This document shows positions 15,679 to 23,612 of a stretch of 64,000 nucleotides of DNA, piece by piece (the first letter of the stretch is position 1; every line of letters starts with the position of its first letter). The notes under the pieces were generated by a model. That model did no database searches. It saw nothing but the letters and a program-made list of their open reading frames with translations, and had not been told where the DNA came from. This DNA is from Streptomyces griseosporeus (GTDB lineage Bacteria; Actinomycetota; Actinomycetes; Streptomycetales; Streptomycetaceae), in the NCBI RefSeq assembly GCF_014656055.1, contig NZ_BNBR01000003.1:186001-250000 (forward strand). Reading direction: 5' to 3'. Position numbers and translations under genes: made by a program.

Positions 15679-18600
15679 GTGAGGCGAAGCAAGAACAGTC
15701 CCGAGCCGGCGGCGCGGGGCAACTTCACCCCGCCGCCGCGCGGAGCGGCGCCCGCCCCTGTCCCCGGCTCGGACCAGGCGCCCGCGCCCACGCCGAGCGG
15801 GGGCCGCCTCTCGCCGCGCAACTGGCGGGTGCCCACCCGCCTGAACGCGATCCTGCTCATACCCGTGCTGGTCGGCCTCGTCATGGGCGGCTTCCAGGTG
15901 AAGAGCTCGATCGACACCTGGCAGGAGGCCGAGGACGCCGAGAACGTCGCCCTCCTCGTCCGTGCCGCCGAGAACTACGGCAACGCCCTGCTCGACGAGC
16001 GCGACCTCACCGCGCCCGACCTGCTCCGCGGCAAGGGCACCACCGAGACCGTCAAGAACCTGCGCGCGGCAACCGACACGGCCAAGAACGCCTTCGACGA
16101 GGCGGCCGGGAACATGCCGCACACGGCGGCACTGGACCGCCGTATGCAGCTCTTCCGCTCCAACGAGTCCAAGCTGCAGACGCTGCGGGCCGCGGCCTAC
16201 GGCAAGGCCATGGACCCGGTGAAGACCGAAGAGGGCTACGTCGCCGTCCAGCACTCCCTGATGGAGTTCGCCAACGAGCTCGGCCTCGGCACCGGCAACA
16301 TCACCTCCTACGGCCGTACCGTCTACGCCGTCTCGCTGGCCAAGGCCGCCACCTCGCTCCAGCGCTCCATCGGCGTGCACATGCTGATCCGGCCCAGCAC
16401 CAAGGAGGCGGTCGTCCGCCAGCAGAGCGTGTCGCTGGTGTCGTACCGCTACCTGGAGGGCATCGCCGTCAACGAGTTCGTCTCGGGCGGCACCGAGGCC
16501 GACGTCGACCGGCTCGACGAGGTCATGGCCGGTCAGCGCAAGAAGATCGGCGACAAGGGCACCGCCGTCGACGCCGGTGACAGCTCCTCCACGCAGGGCG
16601 GCGCCTACACCGCCATGCCGGCCGCCGACGCCATGCTCCAGGGCATAGCCGCGGGCACCTTCACCCCCGAGGAACTGGCCGCCAAGGGCGTCACCGAGAA
16701 GTCCTGGCTGGGCGCCTCCACCGCGAAGTACGAGGGCTACCGCGAGGTCGAGACCGAGCTGGTCAACAAGGCCGTGGCCGAGGCCCAGCAGATCGCCGAC
16801 GACGCCAAGCGCGACGCGATCATCACCGGTGCCGCGGTCGTCATCGCCCTGCTCGCCGCGTTCATCCTGGCCGGCATGGTGGCCCGCCAGATGAGCCGCT
16901 CCATGCGCCAGCTGCGCAACGCCGCCTTCGGCATCGCCGAGCAGCGCCTGCCGATGCTGGTCGACCAGCTCTCCCGGACCGACCCCGGCCGGGTCGACAC
17001 CCGGGTCGCGCCGATCCCGATCACCACCACGGACGAGATCGGCGAGGTCGCCCGCGCCTTCGACCAGGTCCACCGCGAGGCGGTCCGGCTCGCCTCCGAG
17101 CAGGCCCTGCTGCGGGGCAACATCAACGCGATCTTCACCAACCTGTCGCGCCGCAACCAGTCGCTGATCGAGGGCCAGCTGACCCTCATCACCGACCTGG
17201 AGAACAACGAGGCCGACCCGGACCAGCTGGAGAACCTCTTCAAGCTGGACCACCTGGCCACCCGTATGCGCCGCAACGGCGAGAACCTCCTGGTCCTCGC
17301 CGGCGAGGAGCCCGGCCGCCGCTGGGACCAGCCGGTCCCGCTGGTCGACGTGCTGCGCGCCGCCTCCTCCGAGGTGGAGCAGTACGAGCGCATCGAGCTG
17401 TCCGGCGTCCCGGAGGCCGAGATCCACGGCCGCGCCGTGACCGACCTCGTGCACCTGCTCGCCGAGCTCCTGGAGAACGCCACCACGTTCTCCTCCCCGC
17501 AGACCAAGGTCCGTGTCACCGCGACCCGCCTTCCCGACGGCCGCGTGATGATCGAGATCCACGACAAGGGCATCGGCCTCACCGCCGAGGACTTCGCGGA
17601 CATCAACCACAAGCTGGCCAACCCGCCGACCGTGGACGCCGCGATCTCCCAGCGCATGGGCCTGTTCGTGGTCGGCCGGCTCTCCGACCGGCACGGCATC
17701 CGCGTCCAGCTGCGCCCCTCGGGCGAGCAGGCCGGTACGACGTCGCTGGTCATGCTGCCGGACGCGATCACGCACGGCGGCGGTGGCGAACCGGCGCTGC
17801 AGCGGGACGAGTTCACCGTCTCGCAGATGATCCCGCAGCAGAACTTCCAGGGCGAGGACTTCACCCAGGCCCCGCCGATGCGCACGGCGGCCGAACTCGG
17901 CTTCGACGACAGCCGCTACGCCGAGGTCCCCGACGACATCCGCGAGCTCGACCCGGTCGGCCGCTCCCTGATGCGCGAGGAGCGCCGCGCGGCCCTGGAG
18001 GCCCAGGCGCACCCGCACCCGGACCAGCAGGGCGGCGACAACCAGGGCTACGCCGACGACTTCTCCGCCGGCCGGCAGGGCTACGACGGGCAGCAGGCGT
18101 CGTCGTACGACCAGCAGCAGCCGTCGTACGACCAGCACACGGGCTACGACGAGCGGCAGCAGGGCGGCTACGACGAGCAGCGGCAGAACGGCTACGACCA
18201 GCCGCAGCAGCCGTCGTACGAGGACCCCTACTACGGTCAGCAGAACGGCCTGCCGCAGAACGACGGTTTCTCCTCGGGCGGCTACCCCGAACCGTCCTAT
18301 GCGGAGCCGGCCCAGGAGGAGTCCGCGCCGTCACACGCCGGCGCGCAGGGCGGCTACCCGGGTCTGGAGCGGCGTTCCTACCAGGACGACTGGCCGCAGA
18401 ACAACGGCTACCAGAACGGCTACCCGGACCAGTACGCTCCGGAAGCGGAATCCACGCAGGCCGCTGACGCGAGTGAGCAGGACCGCGTAGGCTTCGACCG
18501 TCCGGGACCGGCCACTTCCGCCGTCCACGAGCTGACCGACGCCGGGCTGCCCCGCCGCGGATCCTTCGCGAGCGGTACGAACGGCGACGCACGGCACGTG

Positions 18601-18939
18601 CAGCAGGAGACGCCGGCCTCCGCTCCGGAGAACAACGGCGACAATGGCAGCTGGCGGTCGGCGAACGACGAGCGCTGGCAGCAGGCCTCGCAGCTCCGGA
18701 AGCCCAAGGCAGGCGGGGTCACCGCCTCCGGTCTGCCGAGGCGGGTACCCAAGGCCAACCTGGTCGAGGGTTCCGCCGAAGCCACCCCCCAGGGAGGCCC
18801 ACAGGTCTCCCGCGCCCCGGAGGACGTCCGGGGCAGGCTGAGCAACCTGCGTCGAGGCGTCCAGCGCGGACGCAACGCAGGCAGTGAAACGAACGGCCAG
18901 GGCTTCGGTCCTGACAGCACCTACAACCAGGAGCGTTAG
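15679..18939 (+). CDS. cvnA2: Conservon sensor histidine kinase-like protein CvnA2
   Basis: Paralogue of CvnA1 (1086 residues). TM1 near 50-72 (RLNAILLIPVLVGLVMGGF), extracytoplasmic helical nitrate-sensor-like domain, TM2 near 380-400 (DAIITGAAVVIALLAAFIL), HAMP-like region, His in LFKLDHLATRMRRN near 523, and HATPase with ELLENATTF and HDKGIGLTAEDF. The tail from about 697 is Tyr/Gln-rich low complexity (SYDQQQPSYDQ, GGYDEQRQNGYDQ), unlike the Gly/Pro-rich tail of CvnA1, yet it ends in the same conserved block (SGLPRRVP, GPQVSRAP, DVRGRL, NLRRG). GTG start at 15679 with AGAGGTTG eight bases upstream, matching cvnA1. First gene of cvnA2-B2-C2-D2. Confidence 0.9.
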   Translation: MRRSKNSPEPAARGNFTPPPRGAAPAPVPGSDQAPAPTPSGGRLSPRNWRVPTRLNAILLIPVLVGLVMGGFQVKSSIDTWQEAEDAENVALLVRAAENYGNALLDERDLTAPDLLRGKGTTETVKNLRAATDTAKNAFDEAAGNMPHTAALDRRMQLFRSNESKLQTLRAAAYGKAMDPVKTEEGYVAVQHSLMEFANELGLGTGNITSYGRTVYAVSLAKAATSLQRSIGVHMLIRPSTKEAVVRQQSVSLVSYRYLEGIAVNEFVSGGTEADVDRLDEVMAGQRKKIGDKGTAVDAGDSSSTQGGAYTAMPAADAMLQGIAAGTFTPEELAAKGVTEKSWLGASTAKYEGYREVETELVNKAVAEAQQIADDAKRDAIITGAAVVIALLAAFILAGMVARQMSRSMRQLRNAAFGIAEQRLPMLVDQLSRTDPGRVDTRVAPIPITTTDEIGEVARAFDQVHREAVRLASEQALLRGNINAIFTNLSRRNQSLIEGQLTLITDLENNEADPDQLENLFKLDHLATRMRRNGENLLVLAGEEPGRRWDQPVPLVDVLRAASSEVEQYERIELSGVPEAEIHGRAVTDLVHLLAELLENATTFSSPQTKVRVTATRLPDGRVMIEIHDKGIGLTAEDFADINHKLANPPTVDAAISQRMGLFVVGRLSDRHGIRVQLRPSGEQAGTTSLVMLPDAITHGGGGEPALQRDEFTVSQMIPQQNFQGEDFTQAPPMRTAAELGFDDSRYAEVPDDIRELDPVGRSLMREERRAALEAQAHPHPDQQGGDNQGYADDFSAGRQGYDGQQASSYDQQQPSYDQHTGYDERQQGGYDEQRQNGYDQPQQPSYEDPYYGQQNGLPQNDGFSSGGYPEPSYAEPAQEESAPSHAGAQGGYPGLERRSYQDDWPQNNGYQNGYPDQYAPEAESTQAADASEQDRVGFDRPGPATSAVHELTDAGLPRRGSFASGTNGDARHVQQETPASAPENNGDNGSWRSANDERWQQASQLRKPKAGGVTASGLPRRVPKANLVEGSAEATPQGGPQVSRAPEDVRGRLSNLRRGVQRGRNAGSETNGQGFGPDSTYNQER

Positions 18940-18940
18940 T

Positions 18941-19363
18941 GTGAGCCCGATGAGCCAGGCGGCACAGAACCTGAACTGGTTGATCACCAACTTCGTGGAC
19001 AACACCCCGGGGGTGTCCCACACGGTGGTGGTCTCCGCCGACGGACTCCTTCTGGCGATGTCCGAAGGCTTCCCGCGCGACCGAGCCGACCAGCTGGCGG
19101 CCGTCGCCTCCGGTCTGACCTCGCTGACCGCCGGCGCCTCTCGGATCTTCGAGGGCGGCAGCGTGAACCAGACGGTTGTGGAGATGGAGCGGGGATTCCT
19201 CTTCATCATGTCCATCTCCGACGGTTCCTCGCTTGCGGTTCTCGCACACCCGGAGGCGGACATCGGTCTCATTGGGTACGAGATGGCCCTTCTGGTCGAC
19301 CGGGCCGGTACGGTCCTGACGCCGGACCTGCGAGCGGAGCTCCAGGGGAGCCTTCTCAACTAA
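18941..19363 (+). CDS. cvnB2: Roadblock/LC7 protein CvnB2
   Basis: Roadblock/LC7 protein of conservon 2 (140 residues), equal in length to CvnB1 and about 94% identical to it. GTG start at 18941 is one base after the cvnA2 stop and seven bases from AGGAG, so it is coupled to cvnA2. Family features are as in CvnB1; the replacements (for example Cys to Ala in HPEADIG, Val to Ile, Ala to Asn in GGSVNQT) lie mainly in the second half. Expected partner of CvnD2, possibly also of CvnD1 given the near identity. Confidence 0.93.
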   Translation: MSPMSQAAQNLNWLITNFVDNTPGVSHTVVVSADGLLLAMSEGFPRDRADQLAAVASGLTSLTAGASRIFEGGSVNQTVVEMERGFLFIMSISDGSSLAVLAHPEADIGLIGYEMALLVDRAGTVLTPDLRAELQGSLLN

Positions 19364-19462
19364 AGGACGGACGGTGCGTATTGACGTCCCGGCACCGTAA
19401 GGTTTCGGGACGCGGCTTCCACGGTGTTGGACGCCTGGCACCATCGGAGGAGGAGAAGAGAA

Positions 19463-20035
19463 GTGGCAACACCCCCAGGTGGTTCGCATTCCGGCAACTG
19501 GTCGTACGGGCCTGCCCAGGGCCCGAACGACGGTTCGGCGAACCCGTACGGCTTCCCCTCCGCACCCGGTCACCGGCAGCCGTACGCGCCCCAGGGCCCT
19601 GGCCCGTCGCCGTACGACCAGCCGCCGGCGCCGCGTATCCAGCCCGTGCAGCCGCAGCGCCGCACCCCCGAGCCGGCGCCCGCCGGGGCGTCCAACAACC
19701 CGTTGGTGCGTCCGTACGCCATGACCGGCGGCCGGACGCGCCCGCGCTACCAGCTCGCCATCGAGGCGCTGGTGCACACCACCGCTGCTCCGCACCAGAT
19801 GCACGGCCAGCTGCCCGAGCATCAGCGGATCTGCAACCTGTGCCGCGAGATCAAGTCGGTGGCCGAGATCTCGGCCCTGCTGACGATCCCGCTCGGCGTG
19901 GCCAGGATCCTCGTCGCCGACTTGGCGGAGGCGGGCCTGGTCGCCATCCATCAGCCCGGCGGCGACGAGAACGCCGGCGGCCAGCCAGACGTGACACTGC
20001 TCGAAAGGGTGCTCAGTGGACTTCGCAAGCTCTAG
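19463..20035 (+). CDS. cvnC2: DUF742 protein CvnC2
   Basis: DUF742 protein of conservon 2 (190 residues). Compared with CvnC1 it has an additional roughly 60-residue Pro/Gly-rich N-terminus (SGNWSYGPAQGPNDGSANPY and on), followed by the conserved domain: PLVRPYAMTGGRTRPRYQLA, the CxxC in RICNLCREIKSVAEISALL, PLGVARILVADLAEAGLVAI and VTLLERVLSGLRKL. GTG start at 19463 is preceded by GGAGGAGGAG; the frame is open upstream to 19424, but without a ribosome site. The last 20 bases overlap cvnD2. Confidence 0.92.
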   Translation: MATPPGGSHSGNWSYGPAQGPNDGSANPYGFPSAPGHRQPYAPQGPGPSPYDQPPAPRIQPVQPQRRTPEPAPAGASNNPLVRPYAMTGGRTRPRYQLAIEALVHTTAAPHQMHGQLPEHQRICNLCREIKSVAEISALLTIPLGVARILVADLAEAGLVAIHQPGGDENAGGQPDVTLLERVLSGLRKL

Positions 20036-20597
20036 CGGCGGTCCTTCCCGCTCCACCACCTCCGCGAAGATCGTGGTGGCGGGCGGCTTCGGCGTGGGCA
20101 AGACCACGTTCGTCGGCGCCGTCTCGGAGATCAACCCGCTGCGCACAGAGGCCGTCATGACGTCCGCTTCGGCCGGCATCGACGACCTCACCCACACCGG
20201 GGACAAGACGACCACCACGGTCGCCATGGACTTCGGCCGCATCACGCTCGACCAGGACCTCATCCTCTACCTGTTCGGCACCCCCGGACAGGACCGCTTC
20301 TGGTTCATGTGGGACGACCTGGTCCGCGGCGCGATCGGCGCGGTGGTCCTCGTCGACACGCGGAGGCTCGCCGACTGCTTCCCCGCCGTCGACTACTTCG
20401 AGAACAGCGGCCTGCCCTTCGTCATCGCCCTCAACGGCTTCGACGGACAGCAGCCCTACGCGCCGGAAGAGGTGCGGGAGGCCCTGCAGATCGGCCCCGA
20501 CACCCCCATCATCACGACGGACGCCCGCCACCGCGCGGACGCCAAGTCGACACTGATCACGCTGGTCGAGCACGCCCTGATGGCTCGACTGCGCTAG
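20016..20597 (+). CDS. cvnD2: Conservon GTPase CvnD2
   Basis: Ras/MglA-like GTPase (193 residues) almost identical in protein to CvnD1; differences are confined to the extreme N-terminus (SSGGPSRS against SESSRS) and one Thr/Ala near the end. P-loop GGFGVGKTT, G3 region GTPGQDRFWFMW and NGFDGQQPYAPEEV are intact. GTG start at 20016 inside cvnC2. Most of the roughly 20 base differences from cvnD1 are synonymous and clustered in the last 110 bases. Transcription ends at the strong hairpin at 20609-20648. Confidence 0.94.
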   Translation: MDFASSSGGPSRSTTSAKIVVAGGFGVGKTTFVGAVSEINPLRTEAVMTSASAGIDDLTHTGDKTTTTVAMDFGRITLDQDLILYLFGTPGQDRFWFMWDDLVRGAIGAVVLVDTRRLADCFPAVDYFENSGLPFVIALNGFDGQQPYAPEEVREALQIGPDTPIITTDARHRADAKSTLITLVEHALMARLR

Positions 20598-20608
20598 ACG
20601 GTCGCTGA

Positions 20609-20648
20609 GCCGCCGCGGACGGTGCCCCACCGTCCGCGGCGGCTTTTT
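20609..20648 (+). terminator. Terminator of conservon 2
   Basis: Perfect 15-bp stem GCCGCCGCGGACGGT / ACCGTCCGCGGCGGC with a five-base loop and TTTTT directly after it, 11 bases past the cvnD2 stop. Confidence 0.92.
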
Positions 20649-20680
20649 GCGTGTGGCCGCACGTCCCCGTGCCCTGGCAG

Positions 20681-20724
20681 CACGACGAAGGGCCCCTCTC
20701 CTGCGAGAGGGGCCCTTCGTCGTG
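20681..20724 (-). terminator. Terminator of the pccB-pccE operon
   Basis: Perfect 20-bp inverted repeat with a four-base loop (CTGC), arms 20681-20700 and 20705-20724. It starts ten bases beyond the pccE stop on the minus strand, back to back with the conservon 2 terminator. Confidence 0.88.
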
Positions 20725-20734
20725 TGCGGGAGGC

Positions 20735-20926
20735 TCAGCGCCAGCTGTGCGGGGCCCGGAAGCCGCCCTCGCGTTCCAGGCGGCGCCAGCCCGCGCGGGG
20801 GCGGCGGTGGGACGGGGTGGTGTCCGTGGGGCGGGATGCCGCGCGGGCCAGGAGGATGGCCGTCAGGGCGGCGACCTCCTCGGGCTCGGCGTGGCCCTTC
20901 TCGACGCGGATGTCGGGAGTGTTCAT
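20735..20926 (-). CDS. pccE: Acyl-CoA carboxylase epsilon subunit
   Basis: Small actinobacterial acyl-CoA carboxylase epsilon subunit (63 residues). It binds the beta hexamer and raises carboxylase activity. The N-terminus MNTPDIRVEKGHAEPEEVAA and following LTAILLARAAS show the short conserved helix common to AccE/PccE proteins; the basic tail RRPRAGWRRLEREGGFRAPH is also typical. ATG at 20926 lies 35 bases after the pccB stop in the same operon. The standard small size and position leave little doubt. Confidence 0.9.
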   Translation of the reverse strand: MNTPDIRVEKGHAEPEEVAALTAILLARAASRPTDTTPSHRRPRAGWRRLEREGGFRAPHSWR

Positions 20927-20961
20927 GGCTGTCAGTCTCCGGGAGTCAGATGTCCGCGGGG

Positions 20962-22557
20962 TTACTGCGGAGGGTTGCCGTGCTTGCGGGAGGGCAGGTC
21001 GGCGTGCTTGGTCTGGAGCATGGACAGGGAGCGGACGAGGACCTCGCGGGTCTCGGCGGGGTCGATGACGTCGTCGACCAGGCCGCGCTCGGCCGCGTAG
21101 TACGGGTGCATCAGCTCGGACTTGTACTCCTTGACCATGCGGGCCCGCATGGCCTCGGGGTCGTCGGCCTCGGCGATCTGGCGGCGGAAGATGACGTTGG
21201 CGGCGCCCTCGGCGCCCATCACGGCGATCTCGTTCGTCGGCCAGGCGTAGGTGAGGTCGGCGCCGATGGACTGGCTGTCCATGACGATGTAGGCACCGCC
21301 GTAGGCCTTGCGCAGGATCAGCGAGATCCGCGGGACCGTGGCGTTGCAGTAGGCGTAGAGCAGCTTCGCGCCGTGCCGGATGATGCCGCCGTGCTCCTGG
21401 TCGACGCCCGGCAGGAAGCCCGGGACGTCGAGGAAGGTGACGATCGGGATGTTGAAGGCGTCGCACATCTGGACGAAGCGCGCGGCCTTCTCGCTGGCCT
21501 CGATGTCGAGGACGCCGGCCAGGACCTGGGGCTGGTTGGCGATGATGCCGACCACCTGGCCGTCCAGGCGGGCCAGCGCGCAGATGATGTTCCGCGCCCA
21601 GCGCTCGTGGACCTCCAGGTACTCGCCGTCGTCGACGATCTCCTCGATGACCTTGGTCATGTCGTACGGCCGGTTGCCGTCGGCCGGGACCAGGTCGAGC
21701 AGGACGTCGGAGCGGCGGTCGACGGGGTCGCTGGACTCCACCCGCGGCGGGTTCTCCCGGTTGTTCTGCGGGAGGAGCGAGAGGAGGTAGCGCACCTCGG
21801 CGAGGCAGGTCTCCTCGTCGTCGTAGGCGAAGTGGCAGACGCCCGAGGTCTCGGCGTGCACGTCCGCGCCGCCGAGGCCGTTCTGGGTGATCTCCTCGCC
21901 CGTGACCGCCTTGACGACGTCGGGGCCGGTGATGAACATCTGCGAGGTCTCGCGGACCATGAAGACGAAGTCCGTCAGGGCGGGGCTGTAGGCCGCGCCG
22001 CCCGCGCACGGGCCCAGCATGACGCTGATCTGCGGGATCACGCCGGAGGCCTTGGTGTTGCGCTGGAAGATGCCGCCGTAGCCGGCGAGCGCGGAGACGC
22101 CCTCCTGGATACGGGCGCCGGCGCCGTCGTTCAGCGACACCAGCGGCGCACCCGCCGCGATGGCCATGTCCATGATCTTGTGGATCTTGGTGGCGTGGGC
22201 CTCGCCCAGCGCGCCGCCGAAGATGCGGAAGTCATGGGCGTAGACGAAGACCGTGCGGCCCTCCACCGTGCCCCAGCCGGTGATGACACCGTCGGTGTAC
22301 GGCTTCTTGGCCTCCAGGCCGAACCCGGTCGCCCGGTGCCGGCGCAGCTGCTCGACCTCCCGGAAGGAGCCCGGGTCCAGGAGCAGCTCGATGCGCTCCC
22401 GTGCGGTCAGCTTGCCCTTCGCGTGCTGCGCCTGGGTCGCCTTCTCGCTCGGGCCGGCCAGCGCCTGCGCACGGATCCCGTGCAGCTCGGCTACCCGCCC
22501 GCGCGCGTCCGTCGGCTCACCGGTCGGCTCACCCGTCGTCTCTTCCAAAACGGTCAT
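20962..22557 (-). CDS. pccB: Propionyl-CoA carboxylase beta (carboxyltransferase) subunit
   Basis: Carboxyltransferase of a biotin-dependent acyl-CoA carboxylase (531 residues), making methylmalonyl-CoA from propionyl-CoA for polyketide and odd-chain metabolism. The crotonase-like N-half has VSLNDGAGARIQEGVSALAG (about 140-160) and LGPCAGGAAYSPALTDFVFM; the C-half has VPGFLPGVDQEHGGIIRHGA and KAYGGAYIVMDSQSIGADL. The Asp in YIVMDS (427 here) is at the position aligned with the Asp that sets propionyl-CoA preference in S. coelicolor PccB (Ile in AccB), so PccB is the better call. AAGG lies seven bases before ATG 22557. The alpha subunit is encoded elsewhere. Confidence 0.93.
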   Translation of the reverse strand: MTVLEETTGEPTGEPTDARGRVAELHGIRAQALAGPSEKATQAQHAKGKLTARERIELLLDPGSFREVEQLRRHRATGFGLEAKKPYTDGVITGWGTVEGRTVFVYAHDFRIFGGALGEAHATKIHKIMDMAIAAGAPLVSLNDGAGARIQEGVSALAGYGGIFQRNTKASGVIPQISVMLGPCAGGAAYSPALTDFVFMVRETSQMFITGPDVVKAVTGEEITQNGLGGADVHAETSGVCHFAYDDEETCLAEVRYLLSLLPQNNRENPPRVESSDPVDRRSDVLLDLVPADGNRPYDMTKVIEEIVDDGEYLEVHERWARNIICALARLDGQVVGIIANQPQVLAGVLDIEASEKAARFVQMCDAFNIPIVTFLDVPGFLPGVDQEHGGIIRHGAKLLYAYCNATVPRISLILRKAYGGAYIVMDSQSIGADLTYAWPTNEIAVMGAEGAANVIFRRQIAEADDPEAMRARMVKEYKSELMHPYYAAERGLVDDVIDPAETREVLVRSLSMLQTKHADLPSRKHGNPPQ

Positions 22558-22869
22558 GTAGCGACCTTACGAAGCCCGCCAAGGAAAGCGAGCCGTCGAC
22601 TCCGTACAGTCTCGGGCGCGTTTTCCTGGTACCCCTGAACAGAACCGTGGAGGAGTGCAGGCTTTCCGACTGCTCAGGGGGCCTCTGCGTTGTAGGGGTT
22701 CCACAAAGAGGGACTGGATCGGATTCCCGATCCGGATGCCATCACTGGAGTGACGGCCGTCAGGCGGCGGACTCCGTTCGAGCGTATCGGTGGCGGAGCG
22801 AGGGCCGACACGCGACCCTGGAGGTTGAAAGTTGAACGGAATAGGTCTACCGTCGAGAGCGTTCACCTA

Positions 22870-22883
22870 GTTGAACATTCAAC
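22870..22883. promoter_or_regulatory. Palindrome upstream of the YceI gene
   Basis: GTTGAA-CA-TTCAAC, a perfect 14-bp palindrome 30 bases before the yceI start; TTGAA half-sites also occur at 22825 and 22832. This looks like an operator for a dimeric (for example MarR-type) repressor, but no regulator gene is adjacent. The rest of the 356-bp gap 22558-22913 (pccB and yceI promoters) shows nothing else that I can support. Confidence 0.45.
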
Positions 22884-22913
22884 AAGCCGCCTCCCGTCCC
22901 CAAGGAGCACCTC

Positions 22914-23534
22914 ATGGGCATCTTCGGCCGCAAGACCACCGAGACCACCGAGTCCGCCGCCACCGCCGTCGCGACGGCCGCCGTCAACCCGGAGCTGGCC
23001 GCCCTGACCGGCGACTACACGATCGACCCGGCCCACTCCACGCTCGGCTTCGTCGCCCGGCACGCGATGGTGACCAACGTCAAGGGCAAGTTCCTCGACT
23101 TCAGCGGTGAGCTGCACCTGGACGGCGCCGACCCGTCCCGCTCGACGGCCTCCCTCGACATCAAGATGGACAGCATCGACACCGGCTCCGCCGACCGTGA
23201 CGGCCACCTGAAGAGCGCGGACTTCTTCCGGACGGACGAGTTCCCGACGATGACCTTCCGCTCGACCGCCGCGGAGGCGCTGGGCGGCGACGACTACCGG
23301 ATCACCGGCGACCTGACGATCCTCGGCACCACCCGGCCGATCACCATCGACCTGGAGTTCAACGGCGCCGCGAAGGACCCGTTCGGCAACGAGCGCGTCG
23401 GCTTCGAGGGCAAGGCGGAGATCCTGCGCTCGGAGTGGGGCCTGACCTGGAACGCCGCGCTGGAGACGGGCGGCGTGCTGGTCTCCGACAAGATCAAGCT
23501 GAACTTCGACATCTCGGCGATCCGCCAGGCGTGA
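22914..23534 (+). CDS. YceI-family lipid-binding protein
   Basis: YceI lipocalin-like protein (206 residues). The YceI barrel, about residues 34-203, is clear: GDYTIDPAHSTLGFVARHAM, VTNVKGKFLDFSGELHLDG, SADFFRTDEFPTMTFRST, GDLTILGTTRPITIDLEFNG and GFEGKAEILRSEWGLTWNAA. Members bind isoprenoid or fatty-acyl chains; the ligand here is unknown. No signal peptide is visible (MGIFGRKTTETTESAATAVA), so it is probably cytoplasmic. Start ATG 22914 follows AAGGAG by seven bases. It is a single gene with a palindromic operator upstream and a shared terminator downstream. Confidence 0.92.
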   Translation: MGIFGRKTTETTESAATAVATAAVNPELAALTGDYTIDPAHSTLGFVARHAMVTNVKGKFLDFSGELHLDGADPSRSTASLDIKMDSIDTGSADRDGHLKSADFFRTDEFPTMTFRSTAAEALGGDDYRITGDLTILGTTRPITIDLEFNGAAKDPFGNERVGFEGKAEILRSEWGLTWNAALETGGVLVSDKIKLNFDISAIRQA

Positions 23535-23573
23535 GCCGAACGGCGGAGCACGGCCGCCGACAGAGCACGGGCA

Positions 23574-23604
23574 CAGCCACCGGCCGACCAGCGGCCGGTG
23601 GCTG
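23574..23604. terminator. Bidirectional terminator, yceI / glycine-rich membrane protein
   Basis: Perfect 13-bp stem CAGCCACCGGCCG / CGGCCGGTGGCTG with a five-base loop, extended outward by AGCACGG/CCGTGCT. It lies between two convergent genes. Confidence 0.82.
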
Positions 23605-23612
23605 CCGTGCTG

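Noticed and set aside
15601..18138. Antisense open frame of 845 codons opposite cvnA2
   Set aside because: Same kind of shadow; the sense frame carries the sensor-kinase signatures.
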